Position numbers and translations under genes: made by a program. The notes under the pieces are model-generated. The model did no database searches. It was not told the DNA's origin and saw only the letters and a program-made list of their open reading frames with translations. Below, piece by piece: positions 1-8,329 of a DNA stretch of 64,000 nt. Location: contig NZ_JBATVG010000014.1 of assembly GCF_049671645.1 (NCBI RefSeq), forward strand, positions 186,001 to 250,000, read 5' to 3'. This DNA comes from Castellaniella sp049671645. Lineage in GTDB: Bacteria > Pseudomonadota > Gammaproteobacteria > Burkholderiales > Burkholderiaceae_B. Each line of letters begins with the position of its first letter. The first letter of the stretch is position 1.

Positions 1-1098
1 ATGTCAGGGGTCTACGCCGACGTCGACGGCAACGGGGGGGCTGATGCCATTCGCATGGCCATCGCCGACATGGGTGGCGAGATCAACGGGAAGAAAATCG
101 AACTGCTGACCGCCGACCACCAGAACAAGGCCGATATCGCCTCGGCCCGCGCCCGCGACTGGTTCGACACCGAGCACATGGACATGCTGATCGGCGGCAC
201 CAATTCCGCCACGGCGCTGGCCATGGCGGGCGTCGCGGCCGAAAAGAAAAAGCCCTTCATCGCCATCGGCGCGGGCTCCTCCCAACTGACCAACGCAAAA
301 TGCACGCCCTATACCGTGCATTACGCCTACAACACCACGGCGCTGGCCAACGGCACCGGCTCCGCCGTGATCCGGGAAGGCGGCAAATCCTGGTTCTTCC
401 TGACAGCCGACTACGCCTTCGGCCACTCCCTGGAACAAGACACTGCCGCCGTCGTGAAAAAGGATGGCGGCAAGGTCCTGGGCGAGGTCCGCGCCCCCTT
501 GTCCACGACCGATTTCTCATCCTTCCTGCTGCAGGCCCAAAGCTCGGGCGCCCAGGTGCTGGGCCTGGCCAACGCGGGCGGAGACTTCATCAATTCGGTC
601 AAGGCCGCCAAGGAATTCGGCATCACCAAGACCATGAAACTGGCCGGCCTGCTGGTGTTCATCAACGACGTCCATTCACTGGGCCTGGACAATACAGCGG
701 GGCTGTACCTGACCACGCCCTGGTACTGGAACCAGTCTGACGCGTCCCGCGCCTGGGCCAAACGATTCTTCGACAAGCTCAACCGCGCGCCGTCCTTCGT
801 CCAGGCAGCCGATTATTCCGCCGCCCTGAACTACCTGCAGGCCGTCAAGGCCACAGGCACCGATGACGGCGACACCATCATGCAGTACCTGAAATCGCAC
901 AAGATCAACGACATGTTCGCGAAAGACGGCTATGTGCGCAAAGACGGCCTGTTCATGCACGATATGTACCTGGCCCAGGTGAAACGCCCCGACCAGTCCA
1001 AAGCGCCCTGGGATTACTACAACATCATCCGCGACCTGCCGGCCGAATCGGTCTACGGCCCGGAATCCGCCTCCACCTGCCCGCTGCTCAAGGGCTAA
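1..1098 (+). CDS. Branched-chain-type ABC transporter substrate-binding protein (5' end outside window)
   Basis: Periplasmic binding protein of the LivK/HAAT class (Peripla_BP_6 fold). The frame is open from base 1, and its first residues (SGVYADVDG) align with residues about 34-42 of the complete paralogue at 3203-4405 (SGLYSDFGG). The signal peptide and true start are therefore upstream of the window, and the ATG at base 1 is an internal codon. The two proteins share DHQNK, a DFxSFLLQAQSS segment, YVRKDG-like and HDMYLxQVK motifs, and a C-terminal CPLxK(Q)G ending. LivH and LivM follow on the same strand, so it probably delivers substrate to them. The ligand cannot be read from sequence; this subfamily is not restricted to leucine or isoleucine. 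Confidence 0.9.
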   Translation: MSGVYADVDGNGGADAIRMAIADMGGEINGKKIELLTADHQNKADIASARARDWFDTEHMDMLIGGTNSATALAMAGVAAEKKKPFIAIGAGSSQLTNAKCTPYTVHYAYNTTALANGTGSAVIREGGKSWFFLTADYAFGHSLEQDTAAVVKKDGGKVLGEVRAPLSTTDFSSFLLQAQSSGAQVLGLANAGGDFINSVKAAKEFGITKTMKLAGLLVFINDVHSLGLDNTAGLYLTTPWYWNQSDASRAWAKRFFDKLNRAPSFVQAADYSAALNYLQAVKATGTDDGDTIMQYLKSHKINDMFAKDGYVRKDGLFMHDMYLAQVKRPDQSKAPWDYYNIIRDLPAESVYGPESASTCPLLKG

Positions 1099-1186
1099 TC
1101 TCGACGCCTGATCCGCATGGCCCCGCCGCGACGGCCGGGCCATGCGCTCATCCAGCGCTCCAGTCATCCCCCTTCACTGCGGCTCT

Positions 1187-2074
1187 ATGACAGAACTTTT
1201 CGGTGTCCCCATCCAGGCCCTGCTCGGGCAATTGCTGCTAGGCCTGGTCAACGGCTCTTTCTACGCCGTCCTATCGCTCGGGCTGGCCATCATTTTCGGC
1301 CTGCTCAACATCATCAATTTCACCCATGGCGCGCTCTATATGCTGGGGGCCTTCGTCGCCTGGCTGGGCCTGCAATACCTGGGCCTGAATTACTGGGTGA
1401 TGCTGATTCTCTCGCCCATCGTCGTGGGGCTGTTCGGCATCCTGCTCGAACGCCTGCTGCTGCGCCACCTGTACAAGCTCGACCCGCTATATGGCTTGCT
1501 GCTCACCTTCGGCCTGGCGCTCATCATCGAAGGCCTGTTCCGCAGCATCTATGGGGTTTCCGGTCAGCCTTACTCCACGCCCGCGCTGCTCTCCGGCGGC
1601 GTCAACCTGGGCTTCATGTATCTGCCGATCTATCGCGCCTGGGTCGTCGTGGCATCCGTCCTGGCCTGCCTGCTGACCTGGTTCCTGATCGAAAAGACCC
1701 ACCTGGGCGCCCTGTTGCGCGCCGGCACTGAAAACGCCAAGCTGGTCGAGGCCTTCGGCGTCAACGTGCCGCTGATGATCTCGCTCACCTTCGGTCTGGG
1801 CGTGGGCCTGGCGGCCTTCGCCGGCGTGCTGGCAGCCCCCATCCTGCAGGTGTCCCCCCTGATGGGCTCCAACCTGATCATCGTGGTGTTCGCCGTGGTC
1901 GTCATCGGCGGCATGGGCTCGATTCTGGGATCCATCCTCACGGGCCTCGGGCTGGGCATCGTCGAGGGCTTCACCAAGGTCTTCTGGCCGGAAGCCTCCA
2001 GCACCGTGGTGTTCATCATCATGGTGATCGTGCTGCTGCTGCGCCCGGCGGGGCTGTTCGGGAAAGAATCATGA
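1187..2074 (+). CDS. livH: Branched-chain-type ABC transporter permease LivH
   Basis: Inner-membrane permease of the LivH family, 295 aa from the chosen ATG. It opens with the typical LLLGLVNGSFYAVLSLGLAIIFGLLNIINFTHGALYMLGAF segment (first 20 residues of it: LLLGLVNGSFYAVLSLGLAI) and ends in a row of hydrophobic helices closing with LLRPAGLFG. An ATG 45 bases upstream in frame would add a polar stretch that does not look like the family, so the ATG at 1187 (MTELFGVP) is preferred. It lies 88 bases after the binding-protein gene and overlaps livM by four bases (ATGA), showing translational coupling. Confidence 0.92.
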   Translation: MTELFGVPIQALLGQLLLGLVNGSFYAVLSLGLAIIFGLLNIINFTHGALYMLGAFVAWLGLQYLGLNYWVMLILSPIVVGLFGILLERLLLRHLYKLDPLYGLLLTFGLALIIEGLFRSIYGVSGQPYSTPALLSGGVNLGFMYLPIYRAWVVVASVLACLLTWFLIEKTHLGALLRAGTENAKLVEAFGVNVPLMISLTFGLGVGLAAFAGVLAAPILQVSPLMGSNLIIVVFAVVVIGGMGSILGSILTGLGLGIVEGFTKVFWPEASSTVVFIIMVIVLLLRPAGLFGKES

Positions 2075-3054
2075 ATCGACAACTGCTTGCCTATCTGGCC
2101 GCCATCGTGGTGATCGCGGCACTACCCGAACTGGGCGCCTATCCGATCTTCATCATGAAGGTCATGTGCTATGCCCTGTTCGCCTGCGCCTTCAATCTGC
2201 TGCTGGGCTACACCGGCCTGCTGTCCTTCGGCCATGCGGCCTTCCTGGGGCTGGCGGGCTACGCCTGCGGCCAGGCCCTGACGGTCTGGGGCTGGCCCAC
2301 CTTCAGCGGCCTGCTGGTCGGCACGGCCAGCGCCGCCTTGCTGGGCCTGGTGTTCGGGATCCTGTCCATCCGGCGCAGCGGCATCTATTTCGCCATGATC
2401 ACCCTGGCGCTGGCGCAGATGCTGTTCTTCTATTTCCTGCAGGCGCCCTTCACAGGCGGCGAAGACGGCCTGCAAGGCATCCCGCGCGGCAGCATCCTGG
2501 GCCTGGATCTGAACCAGGACATCAATCTGTACTATGTGGTGATGGCGATCTTCGTGCTGGGCTACGCGCTCATCTGGCGCACGGTGCACTCGCCCTTCGG
2601 CCAGGCGCTGAAGGCCATCCGCGAAAACGAAGCCCGCATGGTGTCCCTGGGTTATCACGTCGATCGTTTCAAGCTGCTGGCCTTCGTGTTGTCCGCCGCC
2701 CTGTCGGGGCTGGCGGGCGCCACCAAATCCGTGGTGTTCGTCTCGGCCACCCTGTCGGACGCCACTTGGCAGATGTCGGGCATGGTGATCCTGATGACGC
2801 TGATCGGCGGCATGGGCACCCTGACCGGGCCGGTGCTGGGGGCCATCATCGTCGTGGCGCTGGAAAACAAGGTCGGCGACATCGGGCGCTTCCTGATGCA
2901 GGAAACCGGCATCCAGTGGTTCAGGGTGCTGGGCGAATCCGTCACCATCGTCATCGGTCTGATCTTCGTCATCTGCGTGCTGACCTTCCGCCGCGGCATC
3001 GTCGGCGAATGGCTGCACCGGCACGCGTTGCGCAAGGCCCGCGCCACCGACTGA
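2071..3054 (+). CDS. livM: Branched-chain-type ABC transporter permease LivM
   Basis: Inner-membrane permease of the LivM family, 327 aa. Family landmarks are NLLLGYTGLLSFGHAAFLGL near the N terminus, the cytoplasmic coupling loop SPFGQALKAIRENEARMVSLGY, and GMGTLTGPVLGAII towards the end. The start ATG overlaps the livH stop. No LivG or LivF ATPase follows: the gene is followed at once by a strong terminator and a convergent gene. The ATPases for this permease pair must be encoded upstream of the window, elsewhere, or borrowed from the minus-strand locus at 4.6-7.2 kb. Confidence 0.92.
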   Translation: MNRQLLAYLAAIVVIAALPELGAYPIFIMKVMCYALFACAFNLLLGYTGLLSFGHAAFLGLAGYACGQALTVWGWPTFSGLLVGTASAALLGLVFGILSIRRSGIYFAMITLALAQMLFFYFLQAPFTGGEDGLQGIPRGSILGLDLNQDINLYYVVMAIFVLGYALIWRTVHSPFGQALKAIRENEARMVSLGYHVDRFKLLAFVLSAALSGLAGATKSVVFVSATLSDATWQMSGMVILMTLIGGMGTLTGPVLGAIIVVALENKVGDIGRFLMQETGIQWFRVLGESVTIVIGLIFVICVLTFRRGIVGEWLHRHALRKARATD

Positions 3055-3121
3055 ACAGGGGGGCGCTCCACGCACCGCCCGCCCGGCCCCAAGACGCTTT
3101 TCGTCTCGGGACGACCCAAGG

Positions 3122-3166
3122 GCAAAGAACTCCGGCCCGCCTGATAGGCGGGCCGGAGTTCTTTGC
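3122..3166. terminator. Two-way intrinsic terminator between convergent transport genes
   Basis: A perfect inverted repeat with 20-bp arms (3122-3141 and 3147-3166) and a 5-base loop, tgata. Each arm runs from GCAAAG through a GC-rich core to CCCGCC or its complement. It sits between livM (plus) and the binding-protein gene ending at 3203 (minus). The arms end in AAAG/CTTT, so a short T-run is available on either strand. Confidence 0.85.
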
Positions 3167-3202
3167 GGCATTGTCGGGCCGGGGCTCCCCGCCCCGGATC
3201 GA

Positions 3203-4405
3203 TCAACCTTGTTTGACCAAGGGGCAGGCGCTTTCCGACAAGGGCACCGACACCAGATCGGCCGGCAAAGTCCTCAGGATCTTGTAGTAATCCCAGGGGC
3301 CCTTGGATTCGGCCGGAGTCTTCACCTGGACCAGGTACATGTCGTGGGCCATCCAGCCGTCCTTGCGGACGACGCCGTTGTGGGCGAAGAAGTCATTGAC
3401 CGGCAGTTCACGCATCTTTTCGGCCACGGCCTTGCCATCCGTCGTCCCGGCGGCCTTGACGGCCTTCAGGTAATGCAGGGTGGACGAATAGACGCTGGCC
3501 TGCACCATGCCGGGTTCGCGCTGGGTCAGTTTTTCAAAGCGCGCGGAAAATTTCCGGCTGGCGTCATCGCGATCCCAGTAGAACGGCGTGGTCGCCACCA
3601 GCCCCTGGGCCTTTTCCAGGCCCAACGCATGCACGTCGCTGATCACGATGCCCAGGGCCACGAGTTTCTGGCCGGCCTTGGTCAGGCCGAATTCGGCTGC
3701 CTGCTTGATGCTGTTGCTGGTATCGGCCCCGGCATTGGCCAGCGCCACGGCCTGCGCCTTGGACGACTGGGCCTGCAGCAGGAAGGACGCGAAGTCGGAC
3801 GTGCCCACCGGGTGGAAGACTTCGCCGACCACCTTGCCGCCGTTCTTGTCCACGACCTTGGTCAGGTCGGCCGCCAGTTGTTTGCCATAGGCATAGTCGG
3901 CCCCCAGAATGAACCAGTTCTTGGCGCCTTCCTTGACCAGCCCGGTGGCCGTTCCCACCGACGACGCATAGGTGTCGAACGCCCAGTGGAACCCCGTGGG
4001 GGAGCAGGCCTTGCCCGTCAGCGCCGCCGAAAACGGGCCGGACGCAATCGTGATCTTGCCCTTTTCCTGAGCCAGGCCCTGCACCGCCAAAGCCACTGCG
4101 GAATTGGTGAGATCGCCGATCATTTCGACATGATCCACATCGAACCACTTGCGGGCGATGGACGTCGCGATATCGGTCTTGTTCTGATGATCAGCGGACA
4201 CCACTTCGATCTTCCGGCCCAGGACCTCCCCGCCGAAATCCTTCACGGCCATCTGGGCCGCCGTCACCGACGTCACCCCGCCAAAATCGGAATACAGGCC
4301 CGATTGATCGTTCAGAATCCCGATGCGCAAGGGTTCCGCCGCGCCGGCAAACTGAGGGATCGCCGCAGAAATAGCCAGGCACAGCAACAACTTCTTCATC
4401 TTCAT
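3203..4405 (-). CDS. Branched-chain-type ABC transporter substrate-binding protein
   Basis: Secreted periplasmic binding protein, 400 aa, of the LivK/HAAT class. The signal peptide is MKMKKLLLCLAISAAIPQFAGAA, about 22 residues (first part: MKMKKLLLCLAISAAIPQFA), followed by the mature start EPLRIGILNDQSGLYSDFGG. The start is supported by GGAG eight bases upstream. It is clearly paralogous to the truncated protein at 1-1098. It lies 215 bases downstream of livF on the same strand, after a hairpin at the livF stop. A CATAAT -10-like hexamer at 4426-4421 hints at its own promoter, though no good -35 is visible. It may be a second receptor for the minus-strand permease or a partner of the facing plus-strand one. 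Confidence 0.92.
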   Translation of the reverse strand: MKMKKLLLCLAISAAIPQFAGAAEPLRIGILNDQSGLYSDFGGVTSVTAAQMAVKDFGGEVLGRKIEVVSADHQNKTDIATSIARKWFDVDHVEMIGDLTNSAVALAVQGLAQEKGKITIASGPFSAALTGKACSPTGFHWAFDTYASSVGTATGLVKEGAKNWFILGADYAYGKQLAADLTKVVDKNGGKVVGEVFHPVGTSDFASFLLQAQSSKAQAVALANAGADTSNSIKQAAEFGLTKAGQKLVALGIVISDVHALGLEKAQGLVATTPFYWDRDDASRKFSARFEKLTQREPGMVQASVYSSTLHYLKAVKAAGTTDGKAVAEKMRELPVNDFFAHNGVVRKDGWMAHDMYLVQVKTPAESKGPWDYYKILRTLPADLVSVPLSESACPLVKQG

Positions 4406-4607
4406 GGAGTGTCTCCGTTGATTATGTTTTGTGTTGCGAAGTCGCGCGCGCGGGACGCCAAGGCCCCGGCGTGGGCTGCCTTTCGAGAGTATCGTCGGGG
4501 CGAGGAGGTGTCAATGCGATGGAACCCTGCATGAGCGGGCCGCGGGAGCGCTTCAAGCCGTTGCAGCTCTCCACGTCGCGGCCTGCATGCCGCTCGGACT
4601 TGCCTGG

Positions 4608-4637
4608 CGCAACAGAGTTCTCAAGAACTCTGCTGCG
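4608..4637 (-). other. Stem-loop spanning the livF stop codon
   Basis: Arms 4608-4620 and 4625-4637 (13 bp, one mismatch) flank a four-base loop. The livF stop codon TGA (4623-4621) falls in the loop. There is no T-run afterwards, so this is not a classic intrinsic terminator. It could mark the 3' end of a processed liv transcript or reduce read-through into the binding-protein gene downstream. Confidence 0.5.
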
Positions 4638-5382
4638 TCCCGGCAAGTCCCAGGTAGCTTTCGATGACTCGGGGGTGGGTGGCCAGCGTGGCGGCGTCGC
4701 CCTGCAGGACGACGGAGCCGGTTTCCAGCACGTAGCCGGTATCGGCCACATGCAAGGCCGCCCGGGCGTTCTGTTCGACCAGCAGGATGGACACGCCCGT
4801 GCTGCGCAACTGGGCGATGGTCTGGAAGATTTCCCGCACCACGCGGGGCGCCAGACCCAGGCTGGGTTCGTCCAGCATCAACAGGGACGGGCGAGCCATC
4901 AGGGCGCGGCCCACCGCAAGCATCTGGCGCTCGCCGCCCGACAGGGTGCCGGCCGCCTGGTCCGCCCGCTCGCGCAGGCGCGGGAACAGGGCGTAGACCT
5001 GATCCAGGGTATCCCGCCACCCGCGCACCCCGGCCCTGTACAGGCGGAACCCGCCCAGCAGCAGATTGTCGTGAACCGACATGCTGGCAAAGAGCTCACG
5101 CCGCTCGGGCACCAGCGTCAGGCCCAGTCCGACCCGGCGTTCGATATCCCAGTCCTGGATCGCCTGCCCCTGGAACAGCACCCGGCCCTGGCTGTGGCCG
5201 CGTTGCGGCAAGGCCCCCATCAGGGCATTGAGCAAGGTGGATTTCCCGGCCCCGTTGGCGCCGATCACCGTCACGATCCGCCCCTGCCCCACCGTCAGGT
5301 CCAGGGGGTCCAGAGCGGCCACCTTTCCATAATGAGCCGATAGGCCTTGAACCGACAACACCACGTCTTCGCCCGCCGTCAT
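4621..5382 (-). CDS. livF: Branched-chain-type ABC transporter ATP-binding protein LivF
   Basis: Cytoplasmic ABC ATPase, 253 aa, LivF type. Walker A is GANGAGKST, the signature is LSGGERQML, Walker B is LLMLDEPSLGLAP, and the switch region is LLVEQNA, which fits LivF (VEQN) rather than LivG (VEHD). The start at 5382 is chosen because it forms an ATGA overlap with the upstream livMG gene; an upstream in-frame start would add about 17 untypical residues. It is the last membrane-associated component of the SBP-livH-livMG-livF operon. Confidence 0.93.
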   Translation of the reverse strand: MTAGEDVVLSVQGLSAHYGKVAALDPLDLTVGQGRIVTVIGANGAGKSTLLNALMGALPQRGHSQGRVLFQGQAIQDWDIERRVGLGLTLVPERRELFASMSVHDNLLLGGFRLYRAGVRGWRDTLDQVYALFPRLRERADQAAGTLSGGERQMLAVGRALMARPSLLMLDEPSLGLAPRVVREIFQTIAQLRSTGVSILLVEQNARAALHVADTGYVLETGSVVLQGDAATLATHPRVIESYLGLAGTQQSS

Positions 5383-7223
5383 GACACGACTCCGGCAGAC
5401 AAAGGCGCGGAGGCCGGCGCGATGGGATCCCAATCATCATCGAGGCCGCCCAGGTAGGCTTCCAGCACGGCGGGATTGGTTTGAATGTCGGCCGGCACGC
5501 CTTCAGCCAAGGGCGTGCCGAAGTCCATGACCAGCAGATGATCGGTCAGCCGCATGACGAAATCCATATCGTGTTCCACCAGCAACAGGCTCATGCCCTC
5601 GCGGCGCAACTGATCCAGCACGGCCGACAAGGCCTGTTTTTCCTGATAGCGCAGGCCGGCGGCAGGCTCATCGAGCAGCAGCAAAATGGGATCCCCGCAC
5701 AGGGCGCGGGCGATCTCGACGATACGCTGCCGACCCAGCGGCAGGCTGCCGGCGGGCAGATCCATGACGTCGCCCAGTCCCACTCGCTGCAACTGGCGGG
5801 CGGCCTCCTGCAGCAACGATGCCTCGCTGGCCCGATCCAGGCGCAATGCCGCCGCGACCACCCCGGTGCGGCTGCGCAGGTGCGCGCCCAAGGCGACGTT
5901 GTCCAGCACCGTCATGTCCGGCAGCAGCTGCACGTGCTGGAAGCTGCGCACCAGGCCTCGCCGGGCGATATCGTGGGCCGGACGGCCATCGATGCGCTCG
6001 CCCATGAACCGCACCTGGCCGCCGCTGAGCGGCAAGACCCCGCTGATCAGATTGAAGGTCGTGCTCTTGCCCGCGCCGTTGGGGCCGATCAGCCCCATGA
6101 TTTCCCCAGCCCGCAACTGGAAGCTGATGTCGTTCACCGCCACCAGTCCGCCGAATTCCTTGCGGACCCGGTCGACTTCCAGCACGATCTGCCCGCTGGG
6201 CGGCAAAGGCCGATGCGGCAGGTCGGCCGCCGCGCTCCGTGGCGGCCGACCGGGCGCGCCGGCGGATACCCGCCCGCCCAGCCAGTGCCCGATCCGGGCC
6301 AGCACCGGCCACAGGCCGTCGCGGGCGTACTGCAGCACCAGGATCATCAGCACCCCGAAGGCCAGCAGTTCCAGGTTCACCCCCGTGCCGACCAGCTTCG
6401 GCAGCAGGTCCTGCAACTGATCCTTGACGATCAGGATGGCGGCCGCCCCGGCCACCGCGCCCCAGACGCTGCCGGCGCCGCCCACCACCGCCATGAACAG
6501 GTATTCGATGCCATACCCCAGGCCGAAGGGGCTGGGGCTGACGGCCCGCTGCATGTGCGCGTACAGCCAGCCCGACACGCTGCCCAGCAGGGCCGCATAG
6601 ACGAAGATCACCACCTTGTAGTGCGCCAGATCGACACCGAACGATTCCGCCATGGACCCGCTGCGCAGGGCGCGGATCGCGCGTCCCGCGCGGGAATCCA
6701 GCAGATTATGCGTGGCCCACAAGGCCAGCAGCAGCACCAGCCAGATCAACAGATACATGGATTCGCTGGCCGCCAGCGACCAGTTGCCCAGCATCAGCGG
6801 CGGAATGCCGGCAATGCCGTCGTAGCGCCCGAGGAAATCCAGATTGCCGTACAGGTAATACAGGGCTAGGCACCAGGCCAGAGTGCACAACGGCAGATAG
6901 TGGCCGGACAGGCGCAGGGTGATGACCCCCAATCCGTAGGCCACCAGACAGGTCAGCGCCAGGCCCGCCAGCAAACCCCACCAGGGCGATACGCCCAGGG
7001 CCGTCGACAGCCACGCGGTGGAATACGCGCCCAGTCCGACGAAGGCGGACTGGCCGAACGAGGTCAAGCCCCCGACCCCTGTCAGCAGGACCAGCCCCAG
7101 GACGACCAGGCTGTACAGCCCGATGTAATTCATCTGCGTGATCCAGAATGCGGGCACGCCCGGTATCCAGGGAAGCAGCGCCAGCACGGCCAGGGCCAGG
7201 ATCTTGAGCCAGAGACGGCGCAT
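5379..7223 (-). CDS. Fused LivM permease-LivG ATPase of a branched-chain-type ABC transporter
   Basis: A 614-aa fusion. Residues about 1-320 are a LivM permease with several membrane helices, including GLTSFGQSAFVGLGAYSTAW and the GGAGSVWGAVAGAA segment. After a Pro/Ala/Arg-rich linker (about 320-350) comes a LivG ATPase: Walker A GPNGAGKST, signature region LPLGRQRIVEIARAL (the usual LSGG is replaced by SLPLGRQR), Walker B ILLLLDEPAAGL and the LivG-type switch LLVEHDMDFVM. The start at 7223 is chosen because AGGAGG lies nine bases upstream; an ATG at 7241 lacks a ribosome site. The gene begins four bases after livH ends and overlaps livF by four. Confidence 0.92.
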   Translation of the reverse strand: MRRLWLKILALAVLALLPWIPGVPAFWITQMNYIGLYSLVVLGLVLLTGVGGLTSFGQSAFVGLGAYSTAWLSTALGVSPWWGLLAGLALTCLVAYGLGVITLRLSGHYLPLCTLAWCLALYYLYGNLDFLGRYDGIAGIPPLMLGNWSLAASESMYLLIWLVLLLALWATHNLLDSRAGRAIRALRSGSMAESFGVDLAHYKVVIFVYAALLGSVSGWLYAHMQRAVSPSPFGLGYGIEYLFMAVVGGAGSVWGAVAGAAAILIVKDQLQDLLPKLVGTGVNLELLAFGVLMILVLQYARDGLWPVLARIGHWLGGRVSAGAPGRPPRSAAADLPHRPLPPSGQIVLEVDRVRKEFGGLVAVNDISFQLRAGEIMGLIGPNGAGKSTTFNLISGVLPLSGGQVRFMGERIDGRPAHDIARRGLVRSFQHVQLLPDMTVLDNVALGAHLRSRTGVVAAALRLDRASEASLLQEAARQLQRVGLGDVMDLPAGSLPLGRQRIVEIARALCGDPILLLLDEPAAGLRYQEKQALSAVLDQLRREGMSLLLVEHDMDFVMRLTDHLLVMDFGTPLAEGVPADIQTNPAVLEAYLGGLDDDWDPIAPASAPLSAGVVS

Positions 7224-7227
7224 CGAC

Positions 7228-8265
7228 TCAGTCCTCCTCATCCAGTTGCACGCTGCCGAACGACCGCCACAGCAGCACGGGGATGATCAGGGTGAACACG
7301 ATCGCTTCCTTGAAGGGGCTGGCCCAGAACGAAGAAAAGGCTTCCAGGATGCCGACGAACAAAGCGCCCGCCGCCGCAACCGGGTAGCTGACCAGGCCGC
7401 CGAAAATGGCGGCGACAAAGCCCTTCAGCCCGATCAGAAAGCCGGTGTCGTAGTAAATGGTGGTGATGGCGGCAATCAACATGCCCGACAAGGCGCCGAT
7501 CGCAGCCGCCAGGGTGAAGGTCAGGCTGCCCGCGACTCTCGTGCTGATGCCCACCAGCCGGGCGCCTCGGCGATTGACCGCGGTCGCCCGCAAGGCGCGG
7601 CCATATAGCGTGCGACTGAAGAACAGCCACAGGGCGGCGATCAGGACGGCGCACAGGCCCAGCACCGCGAAGGTCTGGGCTGTCCAGGCCACCGGGCCGA
7701 TCTGCACGCTGCCTTCGACCAGCGCGGGGGTGCGCCAGCCCTCGGCGCCGAAAAACAGCAGGCCCAGGCCCGTCAGGGCGAAATGCACGGCGACGGAAAT
7801 GATCAGCAGCACCAGCACGCTGGCCTGTTCCACCGGCTGGTAGACCAGGCGATAGATCATCGGCCCCATGGGGATGACCAGCGCCAGAGCGAACAGCACT
7901 TGCAGCAGCAAAGGCGTCCCCTGGGCTGCCGCCCGGGGGGCCAGCGCCAGCAGGATCAGCGGCAGGATCAGCGCCCACGCCAGGGTGCGGCCATAGCCGC
8001 GCCACTGATGCGTGCGCCAGGCGGACACGGCTTCGGCCAGGCAGACCAGCCCGCCCAGCAACACCAGCAGATACGCGGTGCCCGGCACCCGGCCATTGGC
8101 CAGGAAGGCCAGCGACAGGGCGCCGAACGTGACGAATTCACCCTGCGGAATCAGAATGACCCGGGTCACCAGGAATACCAGCACCAGCGCCAGTCCCAGC
8201 AAGGCGTAGATGGCCCCGTTCAGGATGCCATCCTGCAGCAGGATCAGCGCGATCGTCAGATCCAT
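7228..8265 (-). CDS. livH: Branched-chain-type ABC transporter permease LivH (long form)
   Basis: LivH-family permease, 345 aa, compared with about 290-300 for most members. The N terminus (DGILNGAIYALLGLALVLVF, then IPQGEFVTFGALSLAFL) and C-terminal half (GLKGFVAAIFGGLVSYPVAAAGALFVG) are typical. The extra length lies at residues about 60-120, which look like one or two additional hydrophobic segments. It follows the binding-protein gene and is followed four bases later by livMG. Its C terminus ends in the acidic tail QLDEED. Confidence 0.88.
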   Translation of the reverse strand: MDLTIALILLQDGILNGAIYALLGLALVLVFLVTRVILIPQGEFVTFGALSLAFLANGRVPGTAYLLVLLGGLVCLAEAVSAWRTHQWRGYGRTLAWALILPLILLALAPRAAAQGTPLLLQVLFALALVIPMGPMIYRLVYQPVEQASVLVLLIISVAVHFALTGLGLLFFGAEGWRTPALVEGSVQIGPVAWTAQTFAVLGLCAVLIAALWLFFSRTLYGRALRATAVNRRGARLVGISTRVAGSLTFTLAAAIGALSGMLIAAITTIYYDTGFLIGLKGFVAAIFGGLVSYPVAAAGALFVGILEAFSSFWASPFKEAIVFTLIIPVLLWRSFGSVQLDEED

Positions 8266-8329
8266 GACTGCCCCGCCCCGTGGACGCGCCCATGCCCTGC
8301 GGCGCGATCAAGACCGCCTTGCGTCATGC

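Noticed and set aside
1142..1186. Earlier start for livH
   Set aside because: The added 15 residues are polar and unlike the family N terminus.
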